From: Polyangia bacterium
GTDB lineage: Bacteria; Myxococcota_A; Polyangia; Nannocystales; Nannocystaceae
Assembly (NCBI GenBank): GCA_030429545.1
Contig: JAUIFF010000002.1
Location: forward strand, 496,001-560,000
Length of the DNA stretch: 64,000 bases
Direction: 5' to 3'
Position numbers and translations under genes: made by a program. The notes under the pieces were generated by a model that saw only the letters and a program-made list of their open reading frames with translations, ran no database searches and was not told where the DNA came from. Within the stretch, counting starts at the first letter, position 1, and each line of letters begins with the position of its first letter. Of the stretch, positions 1-7,678 are shown piece by piece.

Positions 1-280
1 GCGGACATCCGCGCAAGAAAATCTTGAAGAGAATCGTCGGGACCAAAGGGAAGGCTCGGTTGAATCTGAGCGTACTGAAGCTCGGCGGCGGCAGGTAAAT
101 CGGACTATTTCCGATGCCGAAAAAGCTTCTCATGATTTTGTCGATGCGTGGGTCAAGGTCGTCAGGGATTTTTTTAATCGTCTGCTTGATTGATGCTCCA
201 TCAATGTCCGCATGTGCAAGTTGCGCAAGTTGCGCAAATTCGTTTTCGCGCGTCGGTGTGACCCCGTTAGCAACCGTACC
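1..280 (-). other. Open reading frame cut by the window edge, unassigned
   Basis: Reading leftwards from a TGA at 281-283 there are about 93 codons without a stop up to the window edge, with no convincing start (the only ATG is near 133). The translation includes the stretches [18 protein letters not shown] and [15 protein letters not shown], which look protein-like but match no family I recognise. It directly follows the ftsH remnant in a different frame, so it may be the 3' part of a broken gene. Function unknown. Confidence 0.25.
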
Positions 281-289
281 TCAGGATCA

Positions 290-386
<97 letters not shown>

Positions 387-387
<1 letters not shown>

Positions 388-968
388 TGCTACTGTGGAA
401 CAATGGGGAACTTACTCTTTGGCATTCACCACTTGCACTGTCAGCCCTTGTTGCTAACACGATACTTGATTTTTGTCTAAACTGGCGATTCTACTTGTCG
501 ATCCCGCCTTCTCCGTCGACGCGACACATTTTCCTGTCTGCCAGGTTCTCCACTGCTCTTGCAGACGGCACGTTTGATCAAGACTTGCATAGCTCCATCA
601 CTGCTATTTCTGCACATGTCGAGCAAAGCGGCTTCAAGATCCTTAGCGCACATCAAGCCGAGGAATTTGGCAAAAAACTGCAAGAGCCGAGCAACTTCGT
701 CCCTCGAGATCGACGTGACGTGTGCCGTTCAGAGGCTCTCATTGTACTCCTGGATACCCAGTTATCTGCTGGTGTTTGGACAGAAGTAGGTTGGGCGACT
801 GCAATGCGTAAGCCAGTCCTTATTTTACGCCCAGAACAACTCGAAGCAGCCGCAACGCGGTTTGCAGAGGGGCTCCCTTCAATCGGTATTGTCGAAATGC
901 ATAACTTTGATACTCTGTCAAACGCAACGAAGACAATCGACGGGTTTATTTCGCGACGACTACGCTAA
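387..968 (+). CDS. Nucleoside 2-deoxyribosyltransferase-like / TIR-like domain protein
   Basis: The ORF gives up to 193 residues, but the first 45 overlap the ftsH remnant and look non-coding, so the true start is probably internal and non-ATG. From about residue 46 it reads like the Rossmann-type fold shared by nucleoside 2-deoxyribosyltransferases and some TIR/SLOG proteins. It has an opening strand [10 protein letters not shown], a helix with [11 protein letters not shown], a central [11 protein letters not shown] and the signature [21 protein letters not shown] (residues about 122-143), where the Glu before VGWA is the expected catalytic or NAD-contacting residue. Such domains act on nucleotides in salvage or in anti-phage systems. 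It is convergent to the M41-like gene. Family placement is by eye. Confidence 0.45.
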
Positions 969-1128
969 ACTGGTTGAGGGCGAGCTTCCGCTCCTCCTGG
1001 AGCACCTTATCCATGGTCAACTGGCTGTGTGCCGATATCAACAACACCTGCCCTACCGCGGCCTGTCCCGTCGGCCGAGCCAATGGCGATGGGCCGCCTG
1101 TTTGACCTCGACAACCGTGCCGACAAAC

Positions 1129-1812
1129 TCATGCCCGGGGACTAGGTCCGTTGCGATCCCCGACACGACTTCTCCAAGGATTGCCGACGAGAGCTGTCAC
1201 TTGCTCGCCCGAAAGTCTACCCCCTTTCAGAAGCTCGTCGGCGACCGTTCTTATGCTCGTCTCGCATATTGCCCATAACTCTTTGACTCGACGAGACAAC
1301 GAAGTCCAAAAACCCTTTGGAGCTTGGTCAGCAAGCTCCAGGGTTTTCCTGATATCATCAGTGCAGTCGGTGTTAGCGTCCAGCTTATCTATCAATAGAT
1401 CCTTGAGGTTTCTACTCTCGAGATTTTTTTCGTTCCCATCTTGAGCGTACCAACCCGCCAGAATACAAGCGGCTTGGTCAAGGCAGGCGAATGTGTCGAT
1501 GCCAACATCCACCTCACCGGAAACGATCCCCCACTCGTTGGCTTCCTTTTCAATACTGACCGATTTCAAATTCGGTGAGTACCCCTTTTCAATCGCAATG
1601 GCGAGTATGAAACACGCATGACCGGCTTCGTGCAAAGCGGCAGTTTCCCGACATACTTTTTTGTGGTTATTGATCCAAAGTTGTTCCAGCTCGTTCATTT
1701 CCAACTTTTGCTCCAATCCCTTGCGGATTTCTCCGCATGTGTTTGGGTTCATCCTCGACCCCGGAGTCAACCCGTCAGAACCTAGATCGCTCGTTTTTGG
1801 TGTCAACCTCAT
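1129..1812 (-). CDS. Stand-alone M41 (FtsH-type) metallopeptidase-like protein
   Basis: The 227-residue product carries ETAALHEAGHACFIL, the zinc-binding HEAGH of peptidase family M41. This is followed by ILAGWYAQ at the place of the FtsH LGGRAAEE segment and by a C-terminal helix ADELLKGGRLSGEQVTAL, which resembles the end of the FtsH protease domain. There is no AAA+ domain and no transmembrane helix. I place the start at the ATG of an ATGA overlap with the upstream HTH gene (1809-1812), so the two are translationally coupled. A regulator plus a zinc peptidase recalls XRE/ImmA-type pairs that cleave repressors, which is inference. The last 12 residues may be read from foreign DNA at a junction. 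Confidence 0.6.
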   Translation of the reverse strand: MRLTPKTSDLGSDGLTPGSRMNPNTCGEIRKGLEQKLEMNELEQLWINNHKKVCRETAALHEAGHACFILAIAIEKGYSPNLKSVSIEKEANEWGIVSGEVDVGIDTFACLDQAACILAGWYAQDGNEKNLESRNLKDLLIDKLDANTDCTDDIRKTLELADQAPKGFWTSLSRRVKELWAICETSIRTVADELLKGGRLSGEQVTALVGNPWRSRVGDRNGPSPRA

Positions 1813-2081
1813 ATGTCGATTTTTTTCCCAAGAGCCCGACAACAACTACTCACCAAAACCAAAACCGAAGTATTCAACCCCGCCGCCACCTCAAACAACC
1901 CCTCCACCGAAAGCCGCTGCTTACCCGCCTCCACCCGATAAACCCACCGCGCACTCTTACCCACCGCCTCCGCCAGCTCCTCCCGCGAAATACCCTGCCG
2001 CTCGCGCACAGTCCGCACGATCCTCCCGAGCACAACCGTCGAAAGCTTCGCCACCGACCCGTTTTCCCCCTTACAAGCCAC
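1809..2081 (-). CDS. XRE-family helix-turn-helix regulator
   Basis: The protein of up to 90 residues has a Cro/C1-type HTH: LGRIVRTVRERQGISREEL, then AEAVGKSARWVYRVEAGKQ and LSVEGLFEVAAGL. The first listed codon is GTG; a second GTG nine codons later (2054), with AAGGGGG upstream, is equally plausible. It is the first gene of a pair with the M41-like peptidase and lies 36 bp after the end of the long element operon on the same strand. It may repress its own pair or the operon; no operator was identified. Confidence 0.7.
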   Translation of the reverse strand: MACKGENGSVAKLSTVVLGRIVRTVRERQGISREELAEAVGKSARWVYRVEAGKQRLSVEGLFEVAAGLNTSVLVLVSSCCRALGKKIDI

Positions 2082-2117
2082 CGCCGCACCTCGACATCGA
2101 TCGCAGCACGCGATCCA

Positions 2118-2693
2118 TCAACCGTCCTCTCTCATCAACATCGCCGCGGTGAGACCCACAAGTGCACCCGCGCCCAGCAGTCGCTGCACCCACGTCACCT
2201 CGTGCCACGCGTGCCCCTTCTCATCGGCCGCCCGTCGCTTCCCCCAGGGGTACAAAAACGCCGTCAAGCTCATTGGGTCCACGAACACCAAAAACAGGTT
2301 CTCCTCCGACCCTGCGATCCGCTTCAGCTCCTTGATCGCCGGCTCGATCGCTTCCACGTACTCCAGCACGCAGCTCACGTACACCACCGACGAATCATCC
2401 TCGATCGCCTCGACCCCCTTCGTGATATCCGCAGCGATCGACACGGGGCACGCCGGGCATCCGTTGAGGTCGACGCACACGGCCCCACAGTCGTAAGCCT
2501 GCACCAGCCTCGTGTGTAGCCCTGCGTTTGGATCTCCGACCACCACCAACTGGCGCCCGGTCTCCATGCTTCGTTTTGTTGCAGCTTCAAATTGTTTTTG
2601 CCTACGTCGAAACCTTCCCATTGCGACAGCTCCCTCATAGGCGAGTGTGGTGAGAAGTCCGGTGGCTGCGACTACGCGACGTGTTGAGGACAT
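2118..2693 (-). CDS. Membrane protein with a methyltransferase-like core
   Basis: The product has 191 residues. A hydrophobic N-terminal segment (RVVAATGLLTTLAYEGAVAM) is followed by a Rossmann-like core with LVVVGDPNAG, an acidic strand end CVDLNGCPACPVSIAADI and DDSSVVYVSCVLEYVE. This order resembles SAM-dependent methyltransferases of class I. A second hydrophobic helix (LLGAGALVGLTAAML) ends the protein. I chose ATG 2693 because AGGAG lies just upstream; the longer reading frame is antisense-like. It is the last gene of the coupled operon and overlaps the preceding gene by 22 nt. Substrate unknown; possibly an inactive SAM-fold scaffold. Confidence 0.55.
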   Translation of the reverse strand: MSSTRRVVAATGLLTTLAYEGAVAMGRFRRRQKQFEAATKRSMETGRQLVVVGDPNAGLHTRLVQAYDCGAVCVDLNGCPACPVSIAADITKGVEAIEDDSSVVYVSCVLEYVEAIEPAIKELKRIAGSEENLFLVFVDPMSLTAFLYPWGKRRAADEKGHAWHEVTWVQRLLGAGALVGLTAAMLMREDG

Positions 2694-3511
2694 GGGTCTC
2701 CTGCTCCTGCTGTTACGATTTTTCGATTGTCCGATCGGCCGATGGAGGTCCACGTCCACCAGGTCAACGCATCCACGCACGGCGGCAGCTGGCCCAGCTG
2801 CTCCTCCATCCGCTTCGCGTCTGTCTTGACCGCTCCGAGTGTCGGCCAGACCGTTTTGAAGCCCTTCTCCTGGTAGGAGCGGATGCACTTCTCGATGAAC
2901 GGGTCGCCGTACTGGTTCTTGGAGTCATATGCCTGTGGCATCCCGCCGTCGAGCCGCGACAATGCTTTCCACGGCAGTGGGGCGTAGTCGGCTCGCCCGT
3001 GCGACGACACGTACAGCGGTTTGTCGGTGACCGCTCGCAACTTGGTGATGAAGTCGTCGGCGACTGTCTCGAGCTGCGGGCCGAACTTTTTGAGCGACCA
3101 CGCCTTTGCCTCGATGTTGAGTACGTAGCCCGCCGCTGGGGTGTTCTCGAGGACATCCTCGACATGCGGGACGTACTCCTTGTACCGCGACGGGATTGGC
3201 CATCCCCACAGCCAGATTCCCAGGGGGCGCACGCCCGGCGGGTTGAGCCTGCGGATCAGGTTGTTGAGTTTGCCCGAGTTGCGCCAAATGAAATCCTCCT
3301 TGGACTTCTTCTGCACAGCGGTTTGTATGATCACAAAATCAAACCCTGCCCGGCGCAGTTCCTCGGCCGGGTCGGCATACAAACCGAATTCGATGAACAC
3401 GCCCTTGGAGTAGGTCGCCCCAGGCACGACATTTGTCGGCGAACGCTTGCGAAATGCCCACAGGGCCAGCAGTCCAACAGTGGCCCCCACTGCTACACGT
3501 TGCCAGTTCAT
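2672..3511 (-). CDS. Membrane-tethered TIM-barrel (glycoside-hydrolase-like) protein
   Basis: The product has 279 residues. Residues 5-20 (RVAVGATVGLLALWAF) form an N-terminal anchor. The remainder looks like a TIM-barrel glycosidase: GVFIEFGLYADPAEEL, FDFVIIQTAV, PLGIWLWGWP, GYVLNIEAKAW (Glu at the end of a strand, a possible acid), KPLYVSSHG and DALTWWTWTS. GH25-like lysozymes and related barrels have this alternation, but I cannot assign the family firmly. A GGGGGAGG ribosome site precedes ATG 3511, which is in an ATGA overlap with the upstream gene. Together with the M23-like protein at 5828-6775 it could remodel cell wall from a membrane. Confidence 0.5.
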   Translation of the reverse strand: MNWQRVAVGATVGLLALWAFRKRSPTNVVPGATYSKGVFIEFGLYADPAEELRRAGFDFVIIQTAVQKKSKEDFIWRNSGKLNNLIRRLNPPGVRPLGIWLWGWPIPSRYKEYVPHVEDVLENTPAAGYVLNIEAKAWSLKKFGPQLETVADDFITKLRAVTDKPLYVSSHGRADYAPLPWKALSRLDGGMPQAYDSKNQYGDPFIEKCIRSYQEKGFKTVWPTLGAVKTDAKRMEEQLGQLPPCVDALTWWTWTSIGRSDNRKIVTAGAGDPCPQHVA

Positions 3512-3690
3512 GCCTCCCCCGTGTTCTCTTGGGGCTTGTATAACGGCTTGCCCGCACGCAGTCGGTTGATGGACATGACCACAGAGACAACTCCGACGAG
3601 GATCGCCGCGACGGCTGCCCCCTGGGCCGCGTCGGAGAGTCCTTTGAGGGTGACTTCACGGGTGTTTTTAATGACTTTATCGAGGTCCAC
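3508..3690 (-). CDS. Small single-pass membrane protein (60 aa)
   Basis: A polar N-terminus (MDLDKVIKNTREVTLKG) leads into one predicted helix (AAVAAILVGVVSVVMSI) and a short basic tail. Such proteins are common as minor membrane components of membrane-containing virions and as holin-like factors, but nothing here identifies the role. The start is two bases from the stop of the 49-residue gene, and its own stop overlaps the next start by ATGA. Confidence 0.6.
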   Translation of the reverse strand: MDLDKVIKNTREVTLKGLSDAAQGAAVAAILVGVVSVVMSINRLRAGKPLYKPQENTGEA

Positions 3691-3692
3691 AG

Positions 3693-3842
3693 TTACTCCT
3701 TCTTCCTCGGCTCAAGGTCGTTGATCTTTGCCCACCACCTCATCTTGCGCATCCGCGTCATGTGGCGCAGCCACACGACACCTGCGTAAATGAGTCCCGC
3801 TGTGACGAGTGCTCGGACTTCAAATTTCATGTCATCGTCCAT
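3693..3842 (-). CDS. Very small single-pass membrane protein (49 aa)
   Basis: This 49-codon frame fills the gap between two coupled genes exactly: its ATG is two bases after the preceding stop and its TAA two bases before the next ATG. It starts MDDDMKFEVRAL, has one hydrophobic segment (LVTAGLIYAGVVWL), then a strongly basic tail (RHMTRMRKMRWWAK). The basic, tryptophan-bearing tail after the helix suggests a membrane-surface anchor. It is too short for usual ORF cut-offs and easily missed. Function unknown. Confidence 0.65.
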   Translation of the reverse strand: MDDDMKFEVRALVTAGLIYAGVVWLRHMTRMRKMRWWAKINDLEPRKKE

Positions 3843-3844
3843 TG

Positions 3845-4858
3845 CTATCTCGCCTCTGCGACGGTCCGAATAAACGGGTTGATGAACACTTCGCGGGTCA
3901 GGAGCAGGGGAGCCCCAACGTCGCCCATGCCTCGCCGACGAACGGTTACGGGTTTGACGGTGATCGTGGTCGTCGGGATGTCGTCACCAAAGCCCCCGTT
4001 TTCTTCGGCCTCGTACATTGTTGTGTATGCAAGCGTATCGACCCACAGCTCGATCCACGGCTTGTGTGAATCGCGTGTGTCGTCGAGCCGCCCCCAGGGC
4101 AGGTCGTAGTTGTAGTGGAGCGCTACGTCGGCCCAGAACCGTAGGAGGTCGCCTTTCTCGGTGTCGAAGAAATGGATCTCGGGCGGCAGTCGTTCGGCTG
4201 CGTCTGGTGATGCTCCCGGATCGATGATCGACCCATTGACGAGTGTCCGCACGGTCTCTCGAACCTTGTCGAGCATCTGCTCGCTGAGGTCAGGCGGCGG
4301 TAGGTCGACATCGATGATCTTGCCCTCGAACGGGTCGTAGTCGTAGTAGCCGTCATTCTCTCCGCCACCGTCGTCGACTCCCTGGCTGCCGCCCTGGTCG
4401 AGGTCACCGTGGCCTGAACCCGAGCTGCTGCCCGATCCGATTCCTCCTCCGCTGCCGCCACCGACACCGCCGCCACCGTCTCCCCCGGATGTGCCTTTCC
4501 CGTCGTTGTCGCCGGGCGAGGAACCTCCTTGTGGTTTGTCCTTGCCACCCTTCCCGCCATCGGGCTTGTCCTGCCCGTCGCCGGCCTTGCCATCCCCATC
4601 ACCGGGTTCGCTCGCCGAACCACCTGTCCCTCCAGGCTTGTCGGACGGCCCCGAAGGTTTGGCCGCTCCACCGCCGCCCTCCTTGCCTTCTTCGTCGCCC
4701 GGATCGGCGCCAAACAAAAACTGCCAGACGTTGATGCCAAAGCCACTGCCGCCACCGCCTAGGCCGATGCCCGTGCCGTTTTTGGAATTCTGGTAGGCCC
4801 GTGTTGCAACCAACACGATGCCGCCAATCGCTGCGAGTGGTACCCAACTATCGGTCAT
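3845..4858 (-). CDS. Membrane-anchored protein with long Gly/Ser/Asp-rich linker
   Basis: The product has 337 residues. An N-terminal helix (WVPLAAIGGIVLVATRAY) is followed by roughly 135 residues of low-complexity Gly, Asp, Lys, Ser and Pro, then a folded domain of about 160 residues that begins IIDVDLPPPDLSEQML and includes PEIHFFDTEKGDLLRFW and ITVKPVTVRRRGMG. The layout (anchor, flexible stalk, head) fits a surface or spike protein. ATGA overlap with the upstream protease gene. No family recognised. Confidence 0.55.
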   Translation of the reverse strand: MTDSWVPLAAIGGIVLVATRAYQNSKNGTGIGLGGGGSGFGINVWQFLFGADPGDEEGKEGGGGAAKPSGPSDKPGGTGGSASEPGDGDGKAGDGQDKPDGGKGGKDKPQGGSSPGDNDGKGTSGGDGGGGVGGGSGGGIGSGSSSGSGHGDLDQGGSQGVDDGGGENDGYYDYDPFEGKIIDVDLPPPDLSEQMLDKVRETVRTLVNGSIIDPGASPDAAERLPPEIHFFDTEKGDLLRFWADVALHYNYDLPWGRLDDTRDSHKPWIELWVDTLAYTTMYEAEENGGFGDDIPTTTITVKPVTVRRRGMGDVGAPLLLTREVFINPFIRTVAEAR

Positions 4859-5592
4859 GACAATCTCCTCCGTTGCGAACTTTGCAGTGCGTTCGACAAG
4901 TCGCCGCTTGCGATGTCGGCGAGCTCGTGGGGTGCTGTCTCAACGGCCAGGCCGAGCTCCTGGGCTTCCTCGAGAAAGATCGGGAACCCGTGGGTGTGGC
5001 CCTGGTTGAGTAACCTCGCCATCGCGGGTTCGGGGACGCGAAAGCGTTGCAGCAACGTCCGCACGTCATGAATCGCTCGTTGGCCTTCGTGCGAGGTCGC
5101 CAGCCAAAACTCATCGGCATCCTTGCCCTTGGTCTCGACCACCTGGTCGAGCGAGTGCGACGAGAAAAAGCCCGTCCATCCGACTAGCAGTTGTGGGTCG
5201 ACGGGGCCGAGGCAGGCATCGGGCCACATCACGATTTTCTTGGCCGCCAACGCGACCACTGTGCCGCCGCTCAACGCCCGGTACGGGACCCATGCTTCGA
5301 CACTGCCGTGCACCTCGACTGCGCGTGCGAGTCGAGCCACATGCGAGAGGTCGCCACCACAGGTGTGCAACACGAGGATGGTCGGGTGCCCCCGGCGTTG
5401 CCTCAGTTGGTTGGTCAGCCTGAGCACGGCCTGGTCGTCGAAGTCGTCGCCGAGCACGAGAAATGATGTAGATGCATCGGAGTCCCACTCGTCGTTGCCG
5501 TGGTCCGTCAGCATGTGCCAGGCGTACTCCGAGATCAGGCCGGCCACGACGATCCCGCCGAGGGCCGCGATGATGCGTGTCACCTTGTTCAT
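4855..5592 (-). CDS. SDH-type (ClpP/SppA-fold) membrane-anchored serine protease
   Basis: The product has 245 residues. After an N-terminal helix (RIIAALGGIVVAGLISEYAW) the protein follows the serine dehydrogenase proteinase (SDH, Pfam PF01972) pattern: LVLHTCGGDLSHVARLARA (the Gly-Gly-Asp oxyanion segment), YRALSGGTVVALAA with the expected catalytic Ser, and IVMWPDACLGPVDPQL, which is diagnostic. Start ATG 5592 has GGAGGG upstream; the longer frame overlaps the previous gene. SDH proteases are usually free-standing bacterial enzymes of unclear role. In a mobile element one thinks of maturation of particle proteins or membrane-protein cleavage, which is inference. Confidence 0.75.
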   Translation of the reverse strand: MNKVTRIIAALGGIVVAGLISEYAWHMLTDHGNDEWDSDASTSFLVLGDDFDDQAVLRLTNQLRQRRGHPTILVLHTCGGDLSHVARLARAVEVHGSVEAWVPYRALSGGTVVALAAKKIVMWPDACLGPVDPQLLVGWTGFFSSHSLDQVVETKGKDADEFWLATSHEGQRAIHDVRTLLQRFRVPEPAMARLLNQGHTHGFPIFLEEAQELGLAVETAPHELADIASGDLSNALQSSQRRRLS

Positions 5593-5831
5593 CGCCCAGC
5601 CCTCCGGCAAATCATCGCAATCGAGTACGACTTGTTTTCGATGACGTAGGGTTGTGCTTGTAGGCTCACCGGCAAAAATGGGGTCGCGTGGATCCGTGTA
5701 CGCCCACGCACGGGTTTGATTTTGAGTTTGCCGCGAACGACCATGACGAGCGTGGTGCCGTCCGAACAGTCGATGACAGTTCGGCCCGGCTGAAACACAC
5801 TCCACTCAACTGCGAGACCAAGCATGCTCAT
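5589..5831 (-). CDS. Small soluble beta-rich protein (80 aa)
   Basis: The start at ATG 5831 lies in an ATGA overlap with the end of the M23-like gene, and the stop overlaps the protease start the same way, so it is part of the translational chain. The sequence (VEWSVFQPGRTVIDC, LVMVVRGKLKIKPVRG, QPYVIENKSYSIAM) suggests a small beta-barrel. No hydrophobic helix. No family recognised. Confidence 0.5.
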   Translation of the reverse strand: MSMLGLAVEWSVFQPGRTVIDCSDGTTLVMVVRGKLKIKPVRGRTRIHATPFLPVSLQAQPYVIENKSYSIAMICRRAGR

Positions 5832-6775
5832 GCTGCCTTGCCTTTCTTGGCCGGCGATGGCCAAAGTAGTGCTGCGACGACACCGACTGCACCCGCGATT
5901 GCCATGTTGCGCAGGCTGAACAGGTCGCGGAGCGTGCTACGGGTTGGTGGCTTTGCCGTGTCTTGCGAGCTGCCAGTTTGCGTATTCGTCGAGCCCGTTT
6001 GCGAGTTTCCTGTTTGTGCACCACCTGATGGTTTGTCGCCGGGTTCACTCGGTGCCGGCTCACCACCGGTTTGCGGTTCACCGCGTAGAGCTGTATCGAT
6101 CGCAGCTTCTGTCTGCGGCCCCCAGACGCCATCGGCTTCGATCTCGAGCAGTTCCTGGGCGGCCTTGAGTGCATCGATCGACGATTGCGTCCACGGTGCA
6201 TAAACTGTCCCCGCGTATAGGCCGAGCTCGCGTAACGCTTCGTGGCGCTGTGGAGCGGTCGCCCGGGTGAGCTTGTGGCCGGCAGCCGTCTGGACGTAGT
6301 TGACCGGGTTCAGCAACCCCTCGGGCGGATCCTGATCGATGTACCACCGGCTGTTGGTCTTGCGGTCCAGGTCGAGTTCATACAGCTCAAAGTGCAGCCC
6401 GCTGTACCCGATCCCCATCTCGCCGATGCGTTTGCCCGCGGCGATAAACGTGCCCTTCTTCGGCAGGGGTTTGCGAAGCCCTCCGTACAGCGCCATCGAG
6501 GCCGTATTGCGGACCAGGACGAAGTTTGTATTGTGACTCCACAGCCCAGTGCTGACAACTTCGCAGTCTTCACAGGCGACAACCTCGTCGCCCGCTTTCA
6601 CGCCGACCAGGTCCATGCCCGCGTGCCAGCGCACGCAGTCGTCGGTGCATTTGAACGGCCGCTTGTAGCCCAATGAGGTTGGCGAGTAGCCCGGTTTGAC
6701 TGTCGGCAGCGGCCACACGGGCGGTGGTGTGGGGATGGGTGCAACGGGCACCATCCATGTTTGTTGACTATGCAT
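5828..6775 (-). CDS. Tail-anchored M23 (LytM)-like protein with peptidoglycan-binding domain
   Basis: The product has 315 residues. Residues about 40-160 form a LytM/M23 fold: CVRWHAGMDLVG (zinc ligands His and Asp), GDEVVACEDCEVV, GGLRKPLPKKGTFIAAG and YSGLHFELYEL. In active M23 enzymes the last motif is His-x-His; here the first His is replaced by Gly, so catalysis may be lost while metal or wall binding stays. Residues about 195-235 (WTQSSIDALKAAQELL, ADGVWGPQTEAAI) form a PG_binding_1 domain. A Pro/Thr/Gly linker leads to a C-terminal helix (MAIAGAVGVVAALLW). It overlaps the upstream gene by 8 nt. Confidence 0.75.
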   Translation of the reverse strand: MHSQQTWMVPVAPIPTPPPVWPLPTVKPGYSPTSLGYKRPFKCTDDCVRWHAGMDLVGVKAGDEVVACEDCEVVSTGLWSHNTNFVLVRNTASMALYGGLRKPLPKKGTFIAAGKRIGEMGIGYSGLHFELYELDLDRKTNSRWYIDQDPPEGLLNPVNYVQTAAGHKLTRATAPQRHEALRELGLYAGTVYAPWTQSSIDALKAAQELLEIEADGVWGPQTEAAIDTALRGEPQTGGEPAPSEPGDKPSGGAQTGNSQTGSTNTQTGSSQDTAKPPTRSTLRDLFSLRNMAIAGAVGVVAALLWPSPAKKGKAA

Positions 6776-7055
6776 GGGCTTGGCGCACCCCTTCTAAGTA
6801 GAGCGCGTCTATGCGTTTGAGCATGCGGTCAACATCCACGTGGTCCCGACCGACGGTTCGCCGAAGTTGCTCGACTTCGGAGCGCAGCTCGGATTGCATG
6901 CGATTCATCCGTTGCCGTTGGGCACCCTGAGTACGTTTGAACCGCCGCTCGAGTTCCTCGAGTTGGAGCAGAGCCTTGCTCGCTCGCAGTGAGGTCACCA
7001 GGCCGATCCCTGTCGCTACAAAAAACCCAATTATCCATACATTCCGTTCATCCAT
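6768..7055 (-). CDS. Small TM + coiled-coil protein, paralogue 3
   Basis: The product has 95 residues. An N-terminal helix (VWIIGFFVATGIGLVTSL) is followed by a coiled coil (LLQLEELERRFKRTQGAQ, RSEVEQLRRTVGRD) and the end MLKRIDALYLEG. It has the layout and C-terminal Ile-Asp-x-Leu-aromatic signature of the two genes upstream, so the three are probably tandem duplicates. Start ATG 7055 was chosen because it follows the neighbour's stop closely (8-nt overlap) and begins just before the helix. Confidence 0.6.
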   Translation of the reverse strand: MDERNVWIIGFFVATGIGLVTSLRASKALLQLEELERRFKRTQGAQRQRMNRMQSELRSEVEQLRRTVGRDHVDVDRMLKRIDALYLEGVRQAHA

Positions 7056-7419
7056 CGTCGTCCTCCTCGTCAAACCGGACCTGGTCAAGCCAGGTTGGAA
7101 ACGAAAGCGGGATTGCTCCGCGCTCAAAGTGCTCACGCAGGTTCGGTGTAATATCCGGGTCGTTTAGCGGATCGTGCTCACTGAGCTCAGCCGTCCGCCA
7201 AAACAGGGTATCGATCCTGACATTTGCTCGGAGTACATCGTCTCGCAAACCGTCGATGCGCTGCTTGTTCGACTTGTGGGCAAGTGCTTGCATTTGTCGC
7301 GTCAGGTTGACCTTGTCGGCCATGTCCGCGCGCAACTGATTCACGCGTCGATGCATGAGAGCAAGGCCAGCACCAGCGCCCACTGTCACGAGAGCAAGCC
7401 ACAGGTCACGCGAGTCCAT
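7048..7419 (-). CDS. Small TM + coiled-coil protein, paralogue 2
   Basis: The product has 123 residues. It has an N-terminal helix (LWLALVTVGAGAGLALMH), a heptad-rich region (RVNQLRADMADKVNLTRQ, RIDGLRDDVLRANVRIDTLF) and a polar, acidic tail ending FDEEDDDG that its paralogues lack. The RIDTLF sequence matches the RIDALY and RVDALF of its neighbours. Overlaps are 14 nt upstream and 8 nt downstream. Likely oligomeric membrane component; role unknown. Confidence 0.6.
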   Translation of the reverse strand: MDSRDLWLALVTVGAGAGLALMHRRVNQLRADMADKVNLTRQMQALAHKSNKQRIDGLRDDVLRANVRIDTLFWRTAELSEHDPLNDPDITPNLREHFERGAIPLSFPTWLDQVRFDEEDDDG

Positions 7420-7678
7420 TGCGTCCCCGGCTGAACAGCGCGTCTACACGATCGACGAGTCGCTCGGTGTCTGCACGCTCGCGTTTGAATTCACGACGCA
7501 ACTCCTTGAGCTCCTGCTCGAGTGTCCGAATACGTCGTGCATGATTGGGGCTGGGCCCCGCGGCCCGCAGCCGGTCGAGGTCCTCCTCGTTGCGAAGACC
7601 GAGGAATAGTGCACAGGTTGACACAACTCCGAATGCTGCGATTGAAACACCCAACGCGAATTTATCTATCGTTTCCAT
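7406..7678 (-). CDS. Small TM + coiled-coil protein, paralogue 1
   Basis: The product has 90 residues. It has an N-terminal helix (ALGVSIAAFGVVSTCALFL), then a strong coiled coil (RIRTLEQELKELRREFKRE) ending in RLVDRVDALFSRG. It is the first of three tandem genes of the same plan, directly after the giant methylase-helicase gene, whose 3' end it overlaps by 17 nt. Coiled coils on one membrane face suggest lateral assembly or spanning of a gap. Confidence 0.6.
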   Translation of the reverse strand: METIDKFALGVSIAAFGVVSTCALFLGLRNEEDLDRLRAAGPSPNHARRIRTLEQELKELRREFKRERADTERLVDRVDALFSRGRNGLA

